From: Chara braunii
Taxonomy: Eukaryota; Streptophyta; Charophyceae; Charales; Characeae
Assembly: GCA_003427395.1 (NCBI GenBank)
Contig: BFEA01000234.1
Coordinates: 1,710,897-1,737,880, forward strand
Length of the DNA stretch: 26,984 bases
Reading direction: 5' to 3'
Shown: one piece after another, positions 9,353-17,786 of the stretch
How positions within the stretch are numbered: the stretch's first letter is position 1
Layout: each line of letters starts with the position of its first letter
Program-made: the position numbers and the translations under genes
The notes under the pieces: generated by a model
Databases searched by the model: none
What the model saw: the letters and a program-made list of their open reading frames with translations, nothing else
What the model was told of the DNA's origin: nothing

Positions 9353-9606
9353 GTAGTCACAGACTGAGGACGCGGCCAGTCACGAATGCTGGCCACCTTC
9401 GCGTCATCGGGTTTCAATCCCTCTGCGGAAATCTCATGACCCAGGTACAAGATCCGGGTGCGGCCAAACTCGCACTTCTCCCGGTTAATCTTGAACTGGA
9501 GTTGTCGAAGGAGACTAAGGACTTTATCTAAATGACCAAAATGCTCTTCGACAACTACTGAAGATAACTATGTCATCGAGGTACACGATGACAGACTTGT
9601 CGAAGT
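9101..9606. repeat. 254-bp tandem duplication inside the RT coding region
   Basis: Positions 9101-9354 are repeated at 9355-9606. Both copies cover the YLDD box to the VTEMRSL block. By eye the copies differ at about 17 sites (near 7%), plus a 2-bp deletion in the right copy that causes the frameshift after IFSS. The junction lies at a short shared AGTAGTCA. Confidence 0.9.
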
Positions 9607-10315
9607 AGTCATGAAAGATCCGGTTCATGGCATGTTGAAAGGTGCCAGGAGCATTGCAAAGGCCGAAAGGCATCAGACCGTACCTGGTCTGAAAAGTGGT
9701 TTTGTGTTGATCCTCAGGCCATATTGCAATCTGATGGTACCCGGACTTCAGATCTATCTTAATGAAGTACCGGCACCCTTGCACTCGGTCCAACAAGTCA
9801 TCGATGCACGGTAGGGGCCCTGCGTTCTTCACAGTGATGGCATTGAGGCCCCTATAATCAATGCACATCCTCAAGGTCCCCGCCTTCTTTGGCACGAATA
9901 GCATTGGAGATCCGTAAGGGGAAACACTTGGTCGGATACAACCCTTCTCTATGAGATCCTTAAGTTGTCGGCGAAGCTCATCAAGCTCCGTTGGAGGCAT
10001 CCGATAGATCCTACCCTTCGAAATGCTAGACCTTGGGATAATCTTTATTGCGTGGATAACCTCCCTCTCAACAACCCCTTTCGGCTCTTCGAATAGATCG
10101 GGGTACTTAGCGACAGCTCCTTCTATCTCTGGAGGCATTTTCACCGGCTCACCCTTTGCAGAGACGTAAACTAAGTACATACCCTCCTCCGGATTTTGCT
10201 TATAATAATTATAGAACGCGGTCGCACACATGCATCCGTAGGACTCGATCAGACTACTAGCCTTAAACTTACGTAATTCTGCGGTCCCCCCATCGGGCAA
10301 AGTGTGTTTGACCAC
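9524..10315 (-). pseudogene. Reverse transcriptase, fingers and palm
   Basis: The 263-codon frame has the RT blocks in order: LRMCIDYRGLN (148-158), DLKSGYHQI (188-196), GLMPFGLCNAPGTFQ (213-227) and the catalytic VYLDDIVIFS (244-253). The PEEG/AVAKYPDLF segment upstream is the usual lead-in from protease to RT in Ty3/gypsy elements. The frame is closed at its start by a TAG (10327-10325) that separates it from the protease end. It is lost after residue 254 by the 2-bp deletion in the duplicated segment. The enzyme copies element RNA into cDNA. The catalytic aspartates are present, but the downstream frame is broken. Confidence 0.93.
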
Positions 10316-10327
10316 TTTTCGGTCCTA

Positions 10328-10860
10328 GTGAAACTGGGGCTGTGCATTCGAAAGATAGTATATGCCCAACAGGATATCCATTGGGAGATCATCGCTAACT
10401 AGGAATGAGACTCGATGTCTCAGTTCCCCTCCCGCGTACGGGAAACAACACTCAACGTCTTTAAGGTAGTCGTTGACAACCATGCGCTATTTGTTGACAC
10501 AAGTCGACTCAGGCGCCGCACTTGCCCCTGTAAGCGCAGCCTCTCAAAGCATGCGCGACTAACAAAATTATGCATCGAGCAAGTGTCATAATAGGCCCGG
10601 GCCTTGCGGCCACCAATGACTATCTCGTCGAAGAACAACTCACCCTTAGGGGCTTTGGCCATGGCCATCCAAGAAGCTAGCGGGTCCGATCTAGACCACT
10701 CCTCCTCTAGCTCCTCTAGGGATTCAAACACATTCATCGAACAGAGGATCGACGAGTCTGAATGTGTTTGAGGGACGACAATGGAGTCAACAGCTTGAGC
10801 CATCTCTCGAGATGGTGAGGGTGTGTCCACCACCTCGACCCTAGCAGGAACAACTACCAT
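10328..10860 (-). pseudogene. Retropepsin-like protease region (frameshifted, active site altered)
   Basis: The 146-codon frame (10420-10860) contains FFDEIVIGGRKARAYYDTCS then HNFVS. This aligns with the retropepsin pattern of a hydrophobic strand, the active-site DTG[AS] and S-x-NFIS. The glycine of DTG appears as cysteine, which would abolish activity. The second half is in another frame: VVNDYLKDVECCF and then LPMDILLG, the usual I-L-G strand, near 10490-10380, so a frameshift lies near 10490. That second frame runs on to a TAG at 10327-10325, directly before the RT frame. The protease would normally cut the Gag-Pol polyprotein. Confidence 0.7.
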
Positions 10861-10861
10861 T

Positions 10862-10975
10862 CCTACAGGTAAGTTCAGATTGTGTAGTACGCTGCCATCT
10901 ACCCCTTTCCTACAGGTAAGTTCAAACTATCCTGTGGGATAAATAATTACCTTGCCTACAAATAATTACCTTGTT
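10862..10975. repeat. Leader-related repeats at the gag/protease junction
   Basis: TCCTACAGGTAAGTTCA occurs at about 10860 and 10908, and AATAATTACCTTG occurs twice (10943-10976). The same two motifs recur together in the leader at 11790-11870. This block sits where a nucleocapsid zinc knuckle would be expected, and no CCHC motif is visible. Confidence 0.7.
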
Positions 10976-11715
10976 GTCAAAGGCATACCTAGGGAAGCCG
11001 CCTGTACCGATGATGGAGGGAGTACAAATGGGAATACCCCAGTCACCTGTGGGACAAAAGGAGGAGGCTGTACCATAGGCCAGGCACCAGGCCCAGATGG
11101 TGATTGTGTTACCTGAACTCGCCTCACCAGCACGGCCAGGCTCCGTTGAATGTTTTGTAAGAGCACCGTTTGGTTGTCCTGCATTTCCACTACATTTAGG
11201 AGGACTGTCTGTAGGGTCCTCACATCCGCATCCATGTTTGTCAGGTCCATCTCCTCTAACTCACTAACGTCCGCTTGTCGCTGCTGCATCCTTGATTTTC
11301 TTCTAATCATTCTTTCTTTCCCTGCCTTTATCTCCCCTAAAGCCTGTTGTAATTGTGCCTCGCGAGCGGCTGCTCGTTGTATGGCGACCTCCTCGGGAGT
11401 CAACACTAACTGCTAGCTTGCCATGGCACCAACGGACTGACTCAGGGTCTGTGCAATCGTCGCCCCTACAGTCCCTGAGCTACTGGCCTGAGAGCTTTGC
11501 TGCGCAGCTGTGGCCATGGCTGCTGAAGTAGCAGCTTCGCTTGCGAACTCCCTGCTTGCCTTTGTGGCCCTAGCTCTTCACTGCTGCTGCTGTCTCTCCC
11601 TAAGCTGGCGGAACTGAAACCTGTTGCCCTCGGGTCCTAGTGCCACGTGGGCCAACGGGCGCCTTGCCGATTGCAAAATCCTATCGTCCTCGTTAGTGTT
11701 CTCCCTGTCACTCAT
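10966..11715 (-). pseudogene. Gag-like region with two in-frame stops
   Basis: One minus-strand frame runs from an ATG at 11715 (peptide start MSDRENTNEDD) for 250 codons to about 10966. It is interrupted only by TGA (11580-11578) and TAG (11415-11413). The downstream open part (10966-11406) has an Ala/Gln/Arg-rich coiled-coil-like segment (VAIQRAAAREAQLQQ, residues 6-20), an acidic segment and a Pro-rich end (VQPPPFVPQV). No CCHC zinc knuckle and no clear capsid homology are seen, so assignment rests mainly on position between the leader and protease. It is short for a Ty3/gypsy Gag and may have lost its C-terminus to the repeat block next to it. Confidence 0.55.
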
Positions 11716-13020
11716 AAGCTACAGCACTGTACACAACCTGCACTAGGTCACTTTCGCTGCCTACTGCAGCGTACTACACAGACCAATTTTAAATAAATAA
11801 TTACCTTGCCTACAACAGGTAAGTTCAGATTGTGTAGTACGCTACCATTCCTACAGGTAAGTTCAAACTGTACACAACCTGCACTAGGTCACTTTTGCTG
11901 CCTGCCTACAAACGAAACTATTTAACATTTGACTAGTCCGCAAACAGAAAGCGAATGAGCAGAAACTGTTCTACCTATGTTGTCTGTCATATGTTAATGG
12001 TTGTACATCTAACTACTCAAAATAAAAATAGAATCATTTGTTGGGCTATTGGCAGGATGGAATTTTCCCCGAACTTATCACCTGAAATCTACCCCTCCCT
12101 CAGTTCTTCCTGATTGTCACTTGACGTCATCATTCCTAAGCAATCCAGATAGCGTGTGTGTCTAAAGGTGTGCACACGGCCCACCCCTGTGCCCCGAGTC
12201 TATGCTGAGCTGGCCAGCCCTGCACCATGTTTACCCTCACGTGCAGCGAGCCTTACACCGACCGATTGGCTGATCAAGAGGCGTTTAAGGACGGCCCTCG
12301 AAGTCCTCAGGAATTATTTAACGTCGCAGACAGGACGACGATCACAACCAATGGAGGGTAACCCCGCCGGTACTTATTTATAGACGTCCGGTACTCGTCT
12401 CCCATGTAGGGCTGGCCTGCCCCTCATAACCCATCTAACAGGGCAGCAGGCAGACAAAGGACAAAGCAGCAAAGCATGCATGCTCTACTCCCGGAGGGTT
12501 GGCATGGTAACCGTGACTCAGTGCTTCGTCTAGGGCCCTTCAGATAGCTCCGACCTCTCCTTCCAGATGCTCCATGTGAACAATGCCGACTCTCAAGGTT
12601 GAGTGCACTCGACTCCTCACATGAGAGGACTCTCAAGACATAACACACATCCTGACGGTAAGAAGTGTCGAAGAGGGTAGATAAGGTTAAGAGCAACGTA
12701 CCTCAAAATAGCTGGCCCCAACCACAGACATTCTCACCAAATGACCTGACGTCGATTGTGATGACCAGTCGCTGCTTCGGCACAACCAGCATTACACCGC
12801 CATTCCACCTCAGCATCAATCGCACATCAGATAGTTCTCATCGCAATATGAACACCCCTTACGCACTTCATAGCCTTCCTGGCGATTCCCCTCACCTCCT
12901 GGGTTGCCTGCTTGCCTTCGCCCTCCTCACTACACACTCCCTACGACCGCTCACCCAGCAGACCGCATGCATGTACCGCATGGGAAGAAGACAAGCGCCA
13001 TATTAGCTCAACGTACCACA
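11716..13020 (-). other. Untranslated leader of the LTR element
   Basis: About 1.3 kb lies between the primer-binding site and the gag ATG, with no credible coding. It contains repeats: CTGTACACAACCTGCACTAG occurs at about 11729 and 11869, and AATAATTACCTTGCCTACAA (11791) and CAGGTAAGTTCAGATTGTGT (11815) match the block at 10862-10975. The plus strand has a TATA-like TATTTATAG near 12373, of uncertain meaning. Confidence 0.6.
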
Positions 13021-13032
13021 ACTCTGATACCA
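13021..13032 (-). other. Primer-binding site, initiator-Met tRNA type
   Basis: The minus strand reads TGGTATCAGAGT three bases after the 5' LTR end. TGGTATCAGAGC is the standard complement of the 3' end of plant initiator-Met tRNA used by many plant LTR elements. The match is 11 of 12. This fixes the element's orientation independently of the coding frames. Confidence 0.93.
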
Positions 13033-13035
13033 AAA

Positions 13036-13970
13036 TGCAAGGAAAATGAGCGATAGCGAACTCCAGAAACCAAGCAGCATCATACACATGAAACCAGATA
13101 GTTGTGACCTCGAACCGAAAGCAGAATTGCAACACGAGTTCCACCAAATAAGGGCGCAGCAAAAGCTCACAAGTGACAATGTTGGAATAGTCTCATCATC
13201 ATCAACAATGAACCAATGTCGACATCCTAACTGGCGCTCTGCGCCCAGACTACAAATGGCAGATCCTATCTAGCCTATCTACAATGTTGCTGGTGACGTC
13301 AACAGCTCCACAAAGTACGAGCAGATCTCGGTCAATGTCGTTCACCTCAAGCACCAGGTATGTCTCTCGCATCACTCACAACCTTGATTCCCCACACACA
13401 GATGCTACATGCACCCAAGGACCACCATGCGCCCCATCCAGCATAGCGCAGGGCAGCTCGGCTATGGCAGCCTGCTCTTCCTGCTCGCCCGTGAGCGCGT
13501 GGGCGCTGGCCAACGATTAGCGCAGCAGCGCTTGCGCAGCATGCAGCCAGTGCCCAAATACCAAATGCGGGGGCAGGCACTTTCCTATATGGAAGTGCCC
13601 TGCCTGTTGCGAGCGGCCTCGCTGCACTGGGCCCCTGCCCAGAAGCTTCCGGTAGGCCCCAAGTGGCTGAGCCCCAGTCCAAGGGAATCAGGCACAGGGC
13701 CTGGGGCGGTTACCCGTGTTCAACTGCCCACAGCCTGTGTTCGGTCCATGTCGCGTGTCTGGCCCAGGGCCTGCCTCAGATACATTTGATAAAGGCAGCC
13801 TGGGCCTGGGCGCTCTCAACCAACTGGTGCTGCGCAACTGCCTGAATTTCCCCAGTTGCGTGGTAGTCCAAAATAGGCCCCTCGGCCTTGGTCGTCCTGC
13901 CTTCACTTAGGGTGGCTGACAGTGCTGGAAACAGGGCCCGATAAGGCTCGTCGATGCCTTGAGCCTCGCA
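13036..13970 (-). repeat. 5' LTR (right copy)
   Basis: It begins TGCAAGG on the plus strand and ends CCTCGCA, matching the left LTR along its whole length. By eye there are about 43 substitutions in some 930 aligned bases, plus one 6-bp difference (near 13229). Read on the minus strand, a TATA-like CCATATAGG lies near 13585 and is also present in the other LTR. It is a possible promoter, not demonstrated. Confidence 0.93.
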
Positions 13971-14058
13971 TCGATCTCTCCAACCTCCTGTACGCCTCCA
14001 ACAATGAATCTCAGATCTTGTGTCAGGGAGCCTGACTCCCAAAGTACCGATGTCAAGT

Positions 14059-14059
14059 C

Positions 14060-14117
<58 letters not shown>

Positions 14118-14142
14118 ATATATATATAGAGAGAGAGAGAGA
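14059..14142. repeat. Compound microsatellite C-run, (CT)n, (TG/TA)n, (GA)n
   Basis: A C run passes into CT repeats, TGTGTG, TATATATATA and then GAGAGAGAGAGA. The CT and GA arms around the TA centre are complementary, so the tract can fold as a hairpin. Confidence 0.9.
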
Positions 14143-14363
14143 TGATATTGACAGGTGAAAGGCAGAGCCTTGTATAGGATATGGCATGGTGACCAGGTTT
14201 CTTGAAGAAGAAGACCAGCTATGGCCGGCCGCAGACCTCAATGACTCCACCGTCACCTCCTCTCTCCTCCCTGTCGCTACAGCGCTGCTCTACTCCTCAG
14301 ACACTGTGTGCTGGGCTTCTCCTACACGTGCAGCCTGGTCGCATCAGAATTAAATGAGAACTA

Positions 14364-14468
14364 CCTTCTTCAATCGAATACAACGTACGGTCATTATAGC
14401 TGTATTTGGGGTATCTTTCCGTCTAAATACAGCAATAATGACCGTACATTGTATTCGGGTGAAGAAGG
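14364..14468. mobile_element. TA-flanked hairpin element, copy 1 (MITE-like)
   Basis: This 105-bp inverted repeat has long arms. It begins CCTTCTTCA and ends in GAAGAAGG, with CGAATACAACGTACGGTCAT on the left arm mirrored by ATGACCGTACATTGTATTCG on the right, and only a few mismatches. The central unpaired loop is about 17 bases (14408-14424). It is bounded by TA on both sides (14362-14363 and 14469-14470), the target duplication of Tc1/mariner-type elements. A relative with the same GAACGTACGGTCAT core lies at 26071-26174. No transposase is nearby. Confidence 0.75.
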
Positions 14469-14712
14469 TACCTGTGTCCTACTAGGCCTCTCCTGTATAC
14501 TGCTGGGCTGGCCACCAACCAGGCTGGCCTCCCATCTGGACCCATCCAATCTAACTGAGATCGGGTTGTCCAGATGAGAGGCTGTGTGGCCAAACTCCAC
14601 ACCAGGCCTGAAATCATGTGGCCTGGGTCCCTACTCAGGTCCAGGCCCCCCCCCGCTGTCTCAGCAACAGGGCCTGGAAAGCAAATTTAAACGGTATTGC
14701 ACAAAAAGTCGG

Positions 14713-14831
14713 ACATGGAGCCTCGCTACGCTGCTCACGAATGTGATAAATGACAATGAATCATGGGAAGATACACCGCCATATTTTTTGTCATTTTTCC
14801 ATGTCGTGAGTAGTGGGGAGCGAAGCCCATG
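14713..14831. mobile_element. Hairpin element A of a three-member family
   Basis: The left arm begins ACATGGAGCCTCGCT...GCTCACGAATG and continues AAATGACA. The right arm, read in reverse complement, is CCATGGGCTTCGCTCC...ACTCACGACATGG followed by AAATGACA. The arms are imperfect, suggesting age. It shares the end motif GGGCYTCGCTCC/CTCACGACATG with the elements at 14885 and 15479. Confidence 0.6.
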
Positions 14832-14884
14832 GGCCCAGCCTCAAAACAAGCTGGGTGAATACGTGAAACAGCACACTCAGGATA

Positions 14885-15029
14885 GGGCCTCAGCTCCACT
14901 ACACAACCCTCTACATGCACTTGAACGCTTTATGGACCAGATACGTTCAAAATGTTGGAATCGTCTGAATGCAACTGGTCCGAAAATCGTCCAAATGCAT
15001 GCAGAGTGTTGTGTAGTGGAGCGAGACCC
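14885..15029. mobile_element. Hairpin element B of the family, TA-flanked
   Basis: This inverted repeat of about 145 bp has arms of about 70 bp. The left arm has GGGCCTCAGCTCCACTACAC and then CATGCACTTG. The right-arm complement has GGGTCTCGCTCCACTACACA and then GCATGCATTTGGACG. Blocks GGACCAG and TTCAAAATGTTGG complete the stem. TA lies on both sides (14883-14884 and 15030-15031). A 199-codon plus-strand frame spans elements A and B and is best explained as a by-product. Confidence 0.7.
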
Positions 15030-15333
15030 TAGGGCAAAGTCTTATAAACTCAATGCAGACCAGGACAAAATGAACTGGCAACAAAGGAGAAAAAACATAC
15101 TGACGCCAGCAAAAAATATGCAGAAATCGAGAACAAAGCAAAAACTGGGCATACTCGCACTGCACTTTCCTAAATGCATCTGAGCGTAATTACGGCCGGA
15201 CATCGATGAACCTGACCGCAATCACGGCCAGAAGTTATTAGAAAACGTCCTAGTGTGAGTATGTCCCGAGTCCTTCGGGATAATCTATATCTGTTAAACT
15301 CTGGACTATACAGAGAAGATCACACTGGCGGGG

Positions 15334-15373
<40 letters not shown>
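15334..15373. repeat. Poly-A run of 40
   Basis: An uninterrupted A homopolymer. It could be a retroposon tail, but no recognisable element precedes it. Confidence 0.9.
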
Positions 15374-15374
<1 letters not shown>

Positions 15375-15478
15375 ACTGGACTGAGAACAGACAAAAAACA
15401 CGCGCGGCTAGACTCAGAGAGCAGACAAAATACACACACGCCAATCGGGGCACCCACTGGGAGAGAAAGGGCCTTCGC

Positions 15479-15596
15479 TCCACCACTCACGACATGCACA
15501 AAAGACAAAAGTTACGCCAGTGAATCTGTCCATGTTTTAGCTCAAATTCAGTCTCATTTTGCACATTTGGTGAGTGGTGCCACTGGAGCGAGGCCC
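15479..15596. mobile_element. Hairpin element C of the family
   Basis: The left arm is GGGCCTTCGCTCCACCACTC then ACGACATGCACAAAA. The right-arm complement is GGGCCTCGCTCCAGTGGCAC then CACTCACCAAATGTGCAAAA. AAA is present on both sides. The length is 118 bp. Its left end is the cleanest version of the family end motif, and the right end of element A carries the same motif in inverted orientation. Confidence 0.65.
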
Positions 15597-15740
15597 AAAG
15601 CCAAGGGATGGGGTTTAGAAAAGGCAGAAAAAAAATTGCTTGGAAGAATGAGACACCGGGGTGAATGATTAGAGGCCTCCGCAGTGAAACACCCTCTACG
15701 TATTCTCAAACTTTAAATAGGTAAGATTTATCTACATTAA

Positions 15741-15915
15741 ACCACCAGTACATGGGGCCGGCCTTAGCGTTAACGCTACGAAAATTTTGCGGCTGGCGGG
15801 CCGTGGATAAATCGAATCCACAGCCCGTGTCGCTTCGACCTCCGGCGCGCAGTGCGGCGGCACGCAGTGCGGCGGCACGCAGTGCGGCGGCACGCAGTGC
15901 CCAAGTACTGGTGGT
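15741..15915. mobile_element. TTAA-flanked TIR element (piggyBac-like MITE candidate)
   Basis: The perfect 11-bp terminal inverted repeats ACCACCAGTAC (15741-15751) and GTACTGGTGGT (15905-15915) are each bordered by TTAA (15737-15740 and 15916-15919). TTAA is the target duplication of piggyBac-type elements. Inside are the palindrome AGCGTTAACGCT, a hairpin around GGGCCGTGGAT...ATCCACAGCCC, and a 15-bp tandem repeat (GCACGCAGTGCGGCG) of about 3.7 copies at 15845-15900. It has no coding capacity. Confidence 0.75.
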
Positions 15916-15956
15916 TTAACAATAACCACCGTATATTATATGTTCTCTCATTTCCA

Positions 15957-16380
15957 TCAACTTAATAACTCACAGGGACACTGGACCAACATGGGACAGG
16001 GGGGCTGCAGATGCCTGGAACTGAGCTTGGACCAATAACCTATAAGATTTTTTTTTTTTTCTTTTTTTTTTTTTAAAGATATTAGGGGGTCACAACACGC
16101 AAATTTCCACGTGGGGCCTGGGTCAGTGGGAAGTAGGAACTCTACAAGCAAGGAGGGTGAGCAGCCGACAGGGAACGATGGTGCTCCGACAGGAAACGAA
16201 CTGACATGGCCATGGCCATGGGCCCAACAAACACCGTACTCAGAAGATGTATCCAATGAGAGGCTGGGGCCGATTTCCAGCAGGTGTCGCTCCCCACTAA
16301 CAGATGGAGCAGCCCGACAGGCAAAACCTCAATCACAATGCAGTGGTTCTCTTACCACCACTGGGATAGAGGCCTTGTAG
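15957..16380. other. No gene identified
   Basis: I see no recognisable gene or element in this stretch. It has a T/C-rich run at 16050-16073 and a short palindromic CATGGCCATGGCCATGGGCC at 16205-16224. Confidence 0.5.
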
Positions 16381-16630
16381 TAGGGCCTTTCTTTGAAAGA
16401 AAAAAGAAAAAGAAAAAAGAAAAAAAAGATTTTGGGGTTCCTTGAGCGAACCTTTGAGGATGAATGTATAAGCTCCAAGTGGGCCATTTTTGGTATTAAA
16501 AAAAAAGAGGGGAGACCTTAGATATGTGCCTTTTTTTTTACTTATCCTGTGCAAAGTTGTGATATCTTTTTTTTTCTTTTTTCTTTTTTCTTTTTTCTTT
16601 TTTCTTTTTTTCTTTTTTTCTTTTTTTAGT
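16381..16630. repeat. A-rich/T-rich low complexity with (T6C)n array
   Basis: An A/G-rich stretch (16398-16430) is followed at 16566-16628 by a tandem array of CTTTTTT units. It is simple sequence only. Confidence 0.8.
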
Positions 16631-16756
16631 TGTGTTATACTTGGAGTTGTGCATCATTTCAAAGTTTGAGCAAGGTTCCACTTGGTAAAGGCAACCAACT
16701 CCAGGGCGGGTTGAGCGGGGGGTCGTGAGGGTAAGGAGGTGTGTCTCGCACACACA

Positions 16757-16760
<4 letters not shown>

Positions 16761-16788
<28 letters not shown>
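16761..16788. repeat. (GA)n microsatellite
   Basis: A perfect GA tract, preceded by a short CA tract (16750-16757). Confidence 0.9.
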
Positions 16789-16791
<3 letters not shown>

Positions 16792-16856
16792 AAATGGCAG
16801 TTGGATGGGTACAGCACTACCTGGTGGGTGCATTTCCTGAATGATCAGAAGGAGCT

Positions 16857-17120
16857 TCATCGTCTGAAGCGGCAGCCGCAGCGGAAACAGTACGAGGGTA
16901 CCTCTGCAGTTGTCCGACCGATCGACGAGTTTTCCATGAGCATGACGAAGCCTCCGACATCAATTTCACCAGGCAGTCCAATTTCAAGCCGCGGCATTTG
17001 CAATAAAGGTGCCGAGGATTCGTCGACGAGGTATGGACTAGTCGAGACGACGCTGACAAGGAGGAGCAAGAGACCGGCGATCTCCTCGCAGACCAGGAAC
17101 ACGCTGCAAGAGGCTTGGAC
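16857..17120 (-). CDS. Possible terminal exon of an unknown gene
   Basis: On the minus strand, a pyrimidine-rich acceptor (CCTTCTCTAG, ending at 17121) opens an 88-codon frame ending in a stop at 16857. The frame is complex, not repeat-derived. It contains a hydrophobic stretch (IAGLLLLLVSVV) and LEIGLPGEIDVGGFVMLMEN. A second plausible open stretch lies upstream on the same strand (17140-17346, containing PSLQEMDNAIVAGCGHMSTV). I do not recognise either as a known family. This may be coincidence: it lacks a start, and no homologue can be named. Confidence 0.25.
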   Translation of the reverse strand, partial: VQASCSVFLVCEEIAGLLLLLVSVVSTSPYLVDESSAPLLQMPRLEIGLPGEIDVGGFVMLMENSSIGRTTAEVPSYCFRCGCRFRR

Positions 17121-17382
17121 CTAGAGAAGGAACGGTAGACATGTGACCACATCCTGCAACAATAGCGTTGTCCATCTCTTGCAGAGAGGGCTGAGCCCGC
17201 ACTCGCACCGCTCGTTTCAGCAAAACCATGTTGTTGCTCACACGCCGTGGGTACCCACGCAGCAGAAGAAACGTGGGATACCTGGGCTTGATGCACCGCC
17301 ATCCTAAGTGCCAGACACACGCAAACAAGGAAACCAAACCACCCACAAAATCACTGGGGTAAGTAATTCCTAATTAGCTTAA

Positions 17383-17455
17383 ACCACCAGTACCTCGCCC
17401 AGCTTGAAAAAGCCGACGCGGCGGTTAACACACCGCGTCAGGCGGGGTACCCACG
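17383..17455. mobile_element. Relative of the TTAA element, truncated or diverged
   Basis: TTAA (17379-17382) is followed by the identical 11-bp end ACCACCAGTAC. Inside is a palindromic block around GACGCGG...GTTAAC...CCGCGTC, comparable with the AGCGTTAACGCT core of the copy at 15741. The right side (GGCGGGGTACC) pairs with GTACCTCGCC on the left, but a clean ACCACCAGTAC end and second TTAA are missing. Confidence 0.5.
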
Positions 17456-17481
17456 TGCGACCGGTAGTCCCAAAAAAAGGG

Positions 17482-17483
<2 letters not shown>

Positions 17484-17516
<33 letters not shown>
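17484..17516. repeat. Poly-A run of 33
   Basis: An A homopolymer. Its origin is not evident. Confidence 0.9.
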
Positions 17517-17520
<4 letters not shown>

Positions 17521-17647
17521 GACGAAAATGAAAAGTAACGAACGAAAAAGAAACGGGCGTGGCCGGGGAAGAGGAAGGGGGGGAAGAACGAGAGAGAGAG
17601 AGAAAGAGGGCGTCAGTGCACCAAACTCGGCGTCAGACACTCGCTGA

Positions 17648-17649
<2 letters not shown>

Positions 17650-17704
<55 letters not shown>
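17650..17704. repeat. (CT)n microsatellite
   Basis: A perfect CT tract. A shorter GA tract lies upstream at 17591-17602. Confidence 0.95.
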
Positions 17705-17708
<4 letters not shown>

Positions 17709-17786
17709 TCTCACGAGAATGAATATCGGGCTACCGGTAGTCCGAGCCTCGGACTTGATAGCTGTCCGAAGCTAGGAAGATTTTCA

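Larger units (their letters stand above)
5913..13970 (-). mobile_element. Ty3/gypsy LTR retrotransposon, full length but decayed
   Basis: The 8.06-kb element has two LTRs of about 0.94 kb in direct orientation (5913-6947 and 13036-13970), both starting TGCAAGG on the plus strand and ending in CA. In minus-strand order it has the 5' LTR (right), a primer-binding site matching initiator-Met tRNA, an approximately 1.3-kb leader, gag, protease, RT, RNase H, integrase, a chromodomain-like end, a polypurine tract and the 3' LTR (left). RT-RNase H-integrase order places it in Ty3/gypsy, and the chromodomain-like tail suggests a chromovirus. By eye the LTRs differ at roughly 4-5% of sites, mostly transitions. 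No matching 4-6-bp target duplication was seen (CTCAC before, TCGAT after). Multiple stops and frameshifts make it non-autonomous. It lies upstream of the visible OR exons in the same orientation. Confidence 0.93.

Noticed and set aside
12365-12385. TATA-like TATTTATAG on the plus strand in the element leader
   Set aside because: No downstream gene on that strand and no other promoter element.
5907-13976. Target-site duplication for the LTR element
   Set aside because: CTCAC on the left and TCGAT on the right do not match, so none is claimed.
14584-15183. 199-codon plus-strand open frame
   Set aside because: It spans two self-complementary hairpin elements and their spacer, shows no domain, and its composition follows the inverted repeats.
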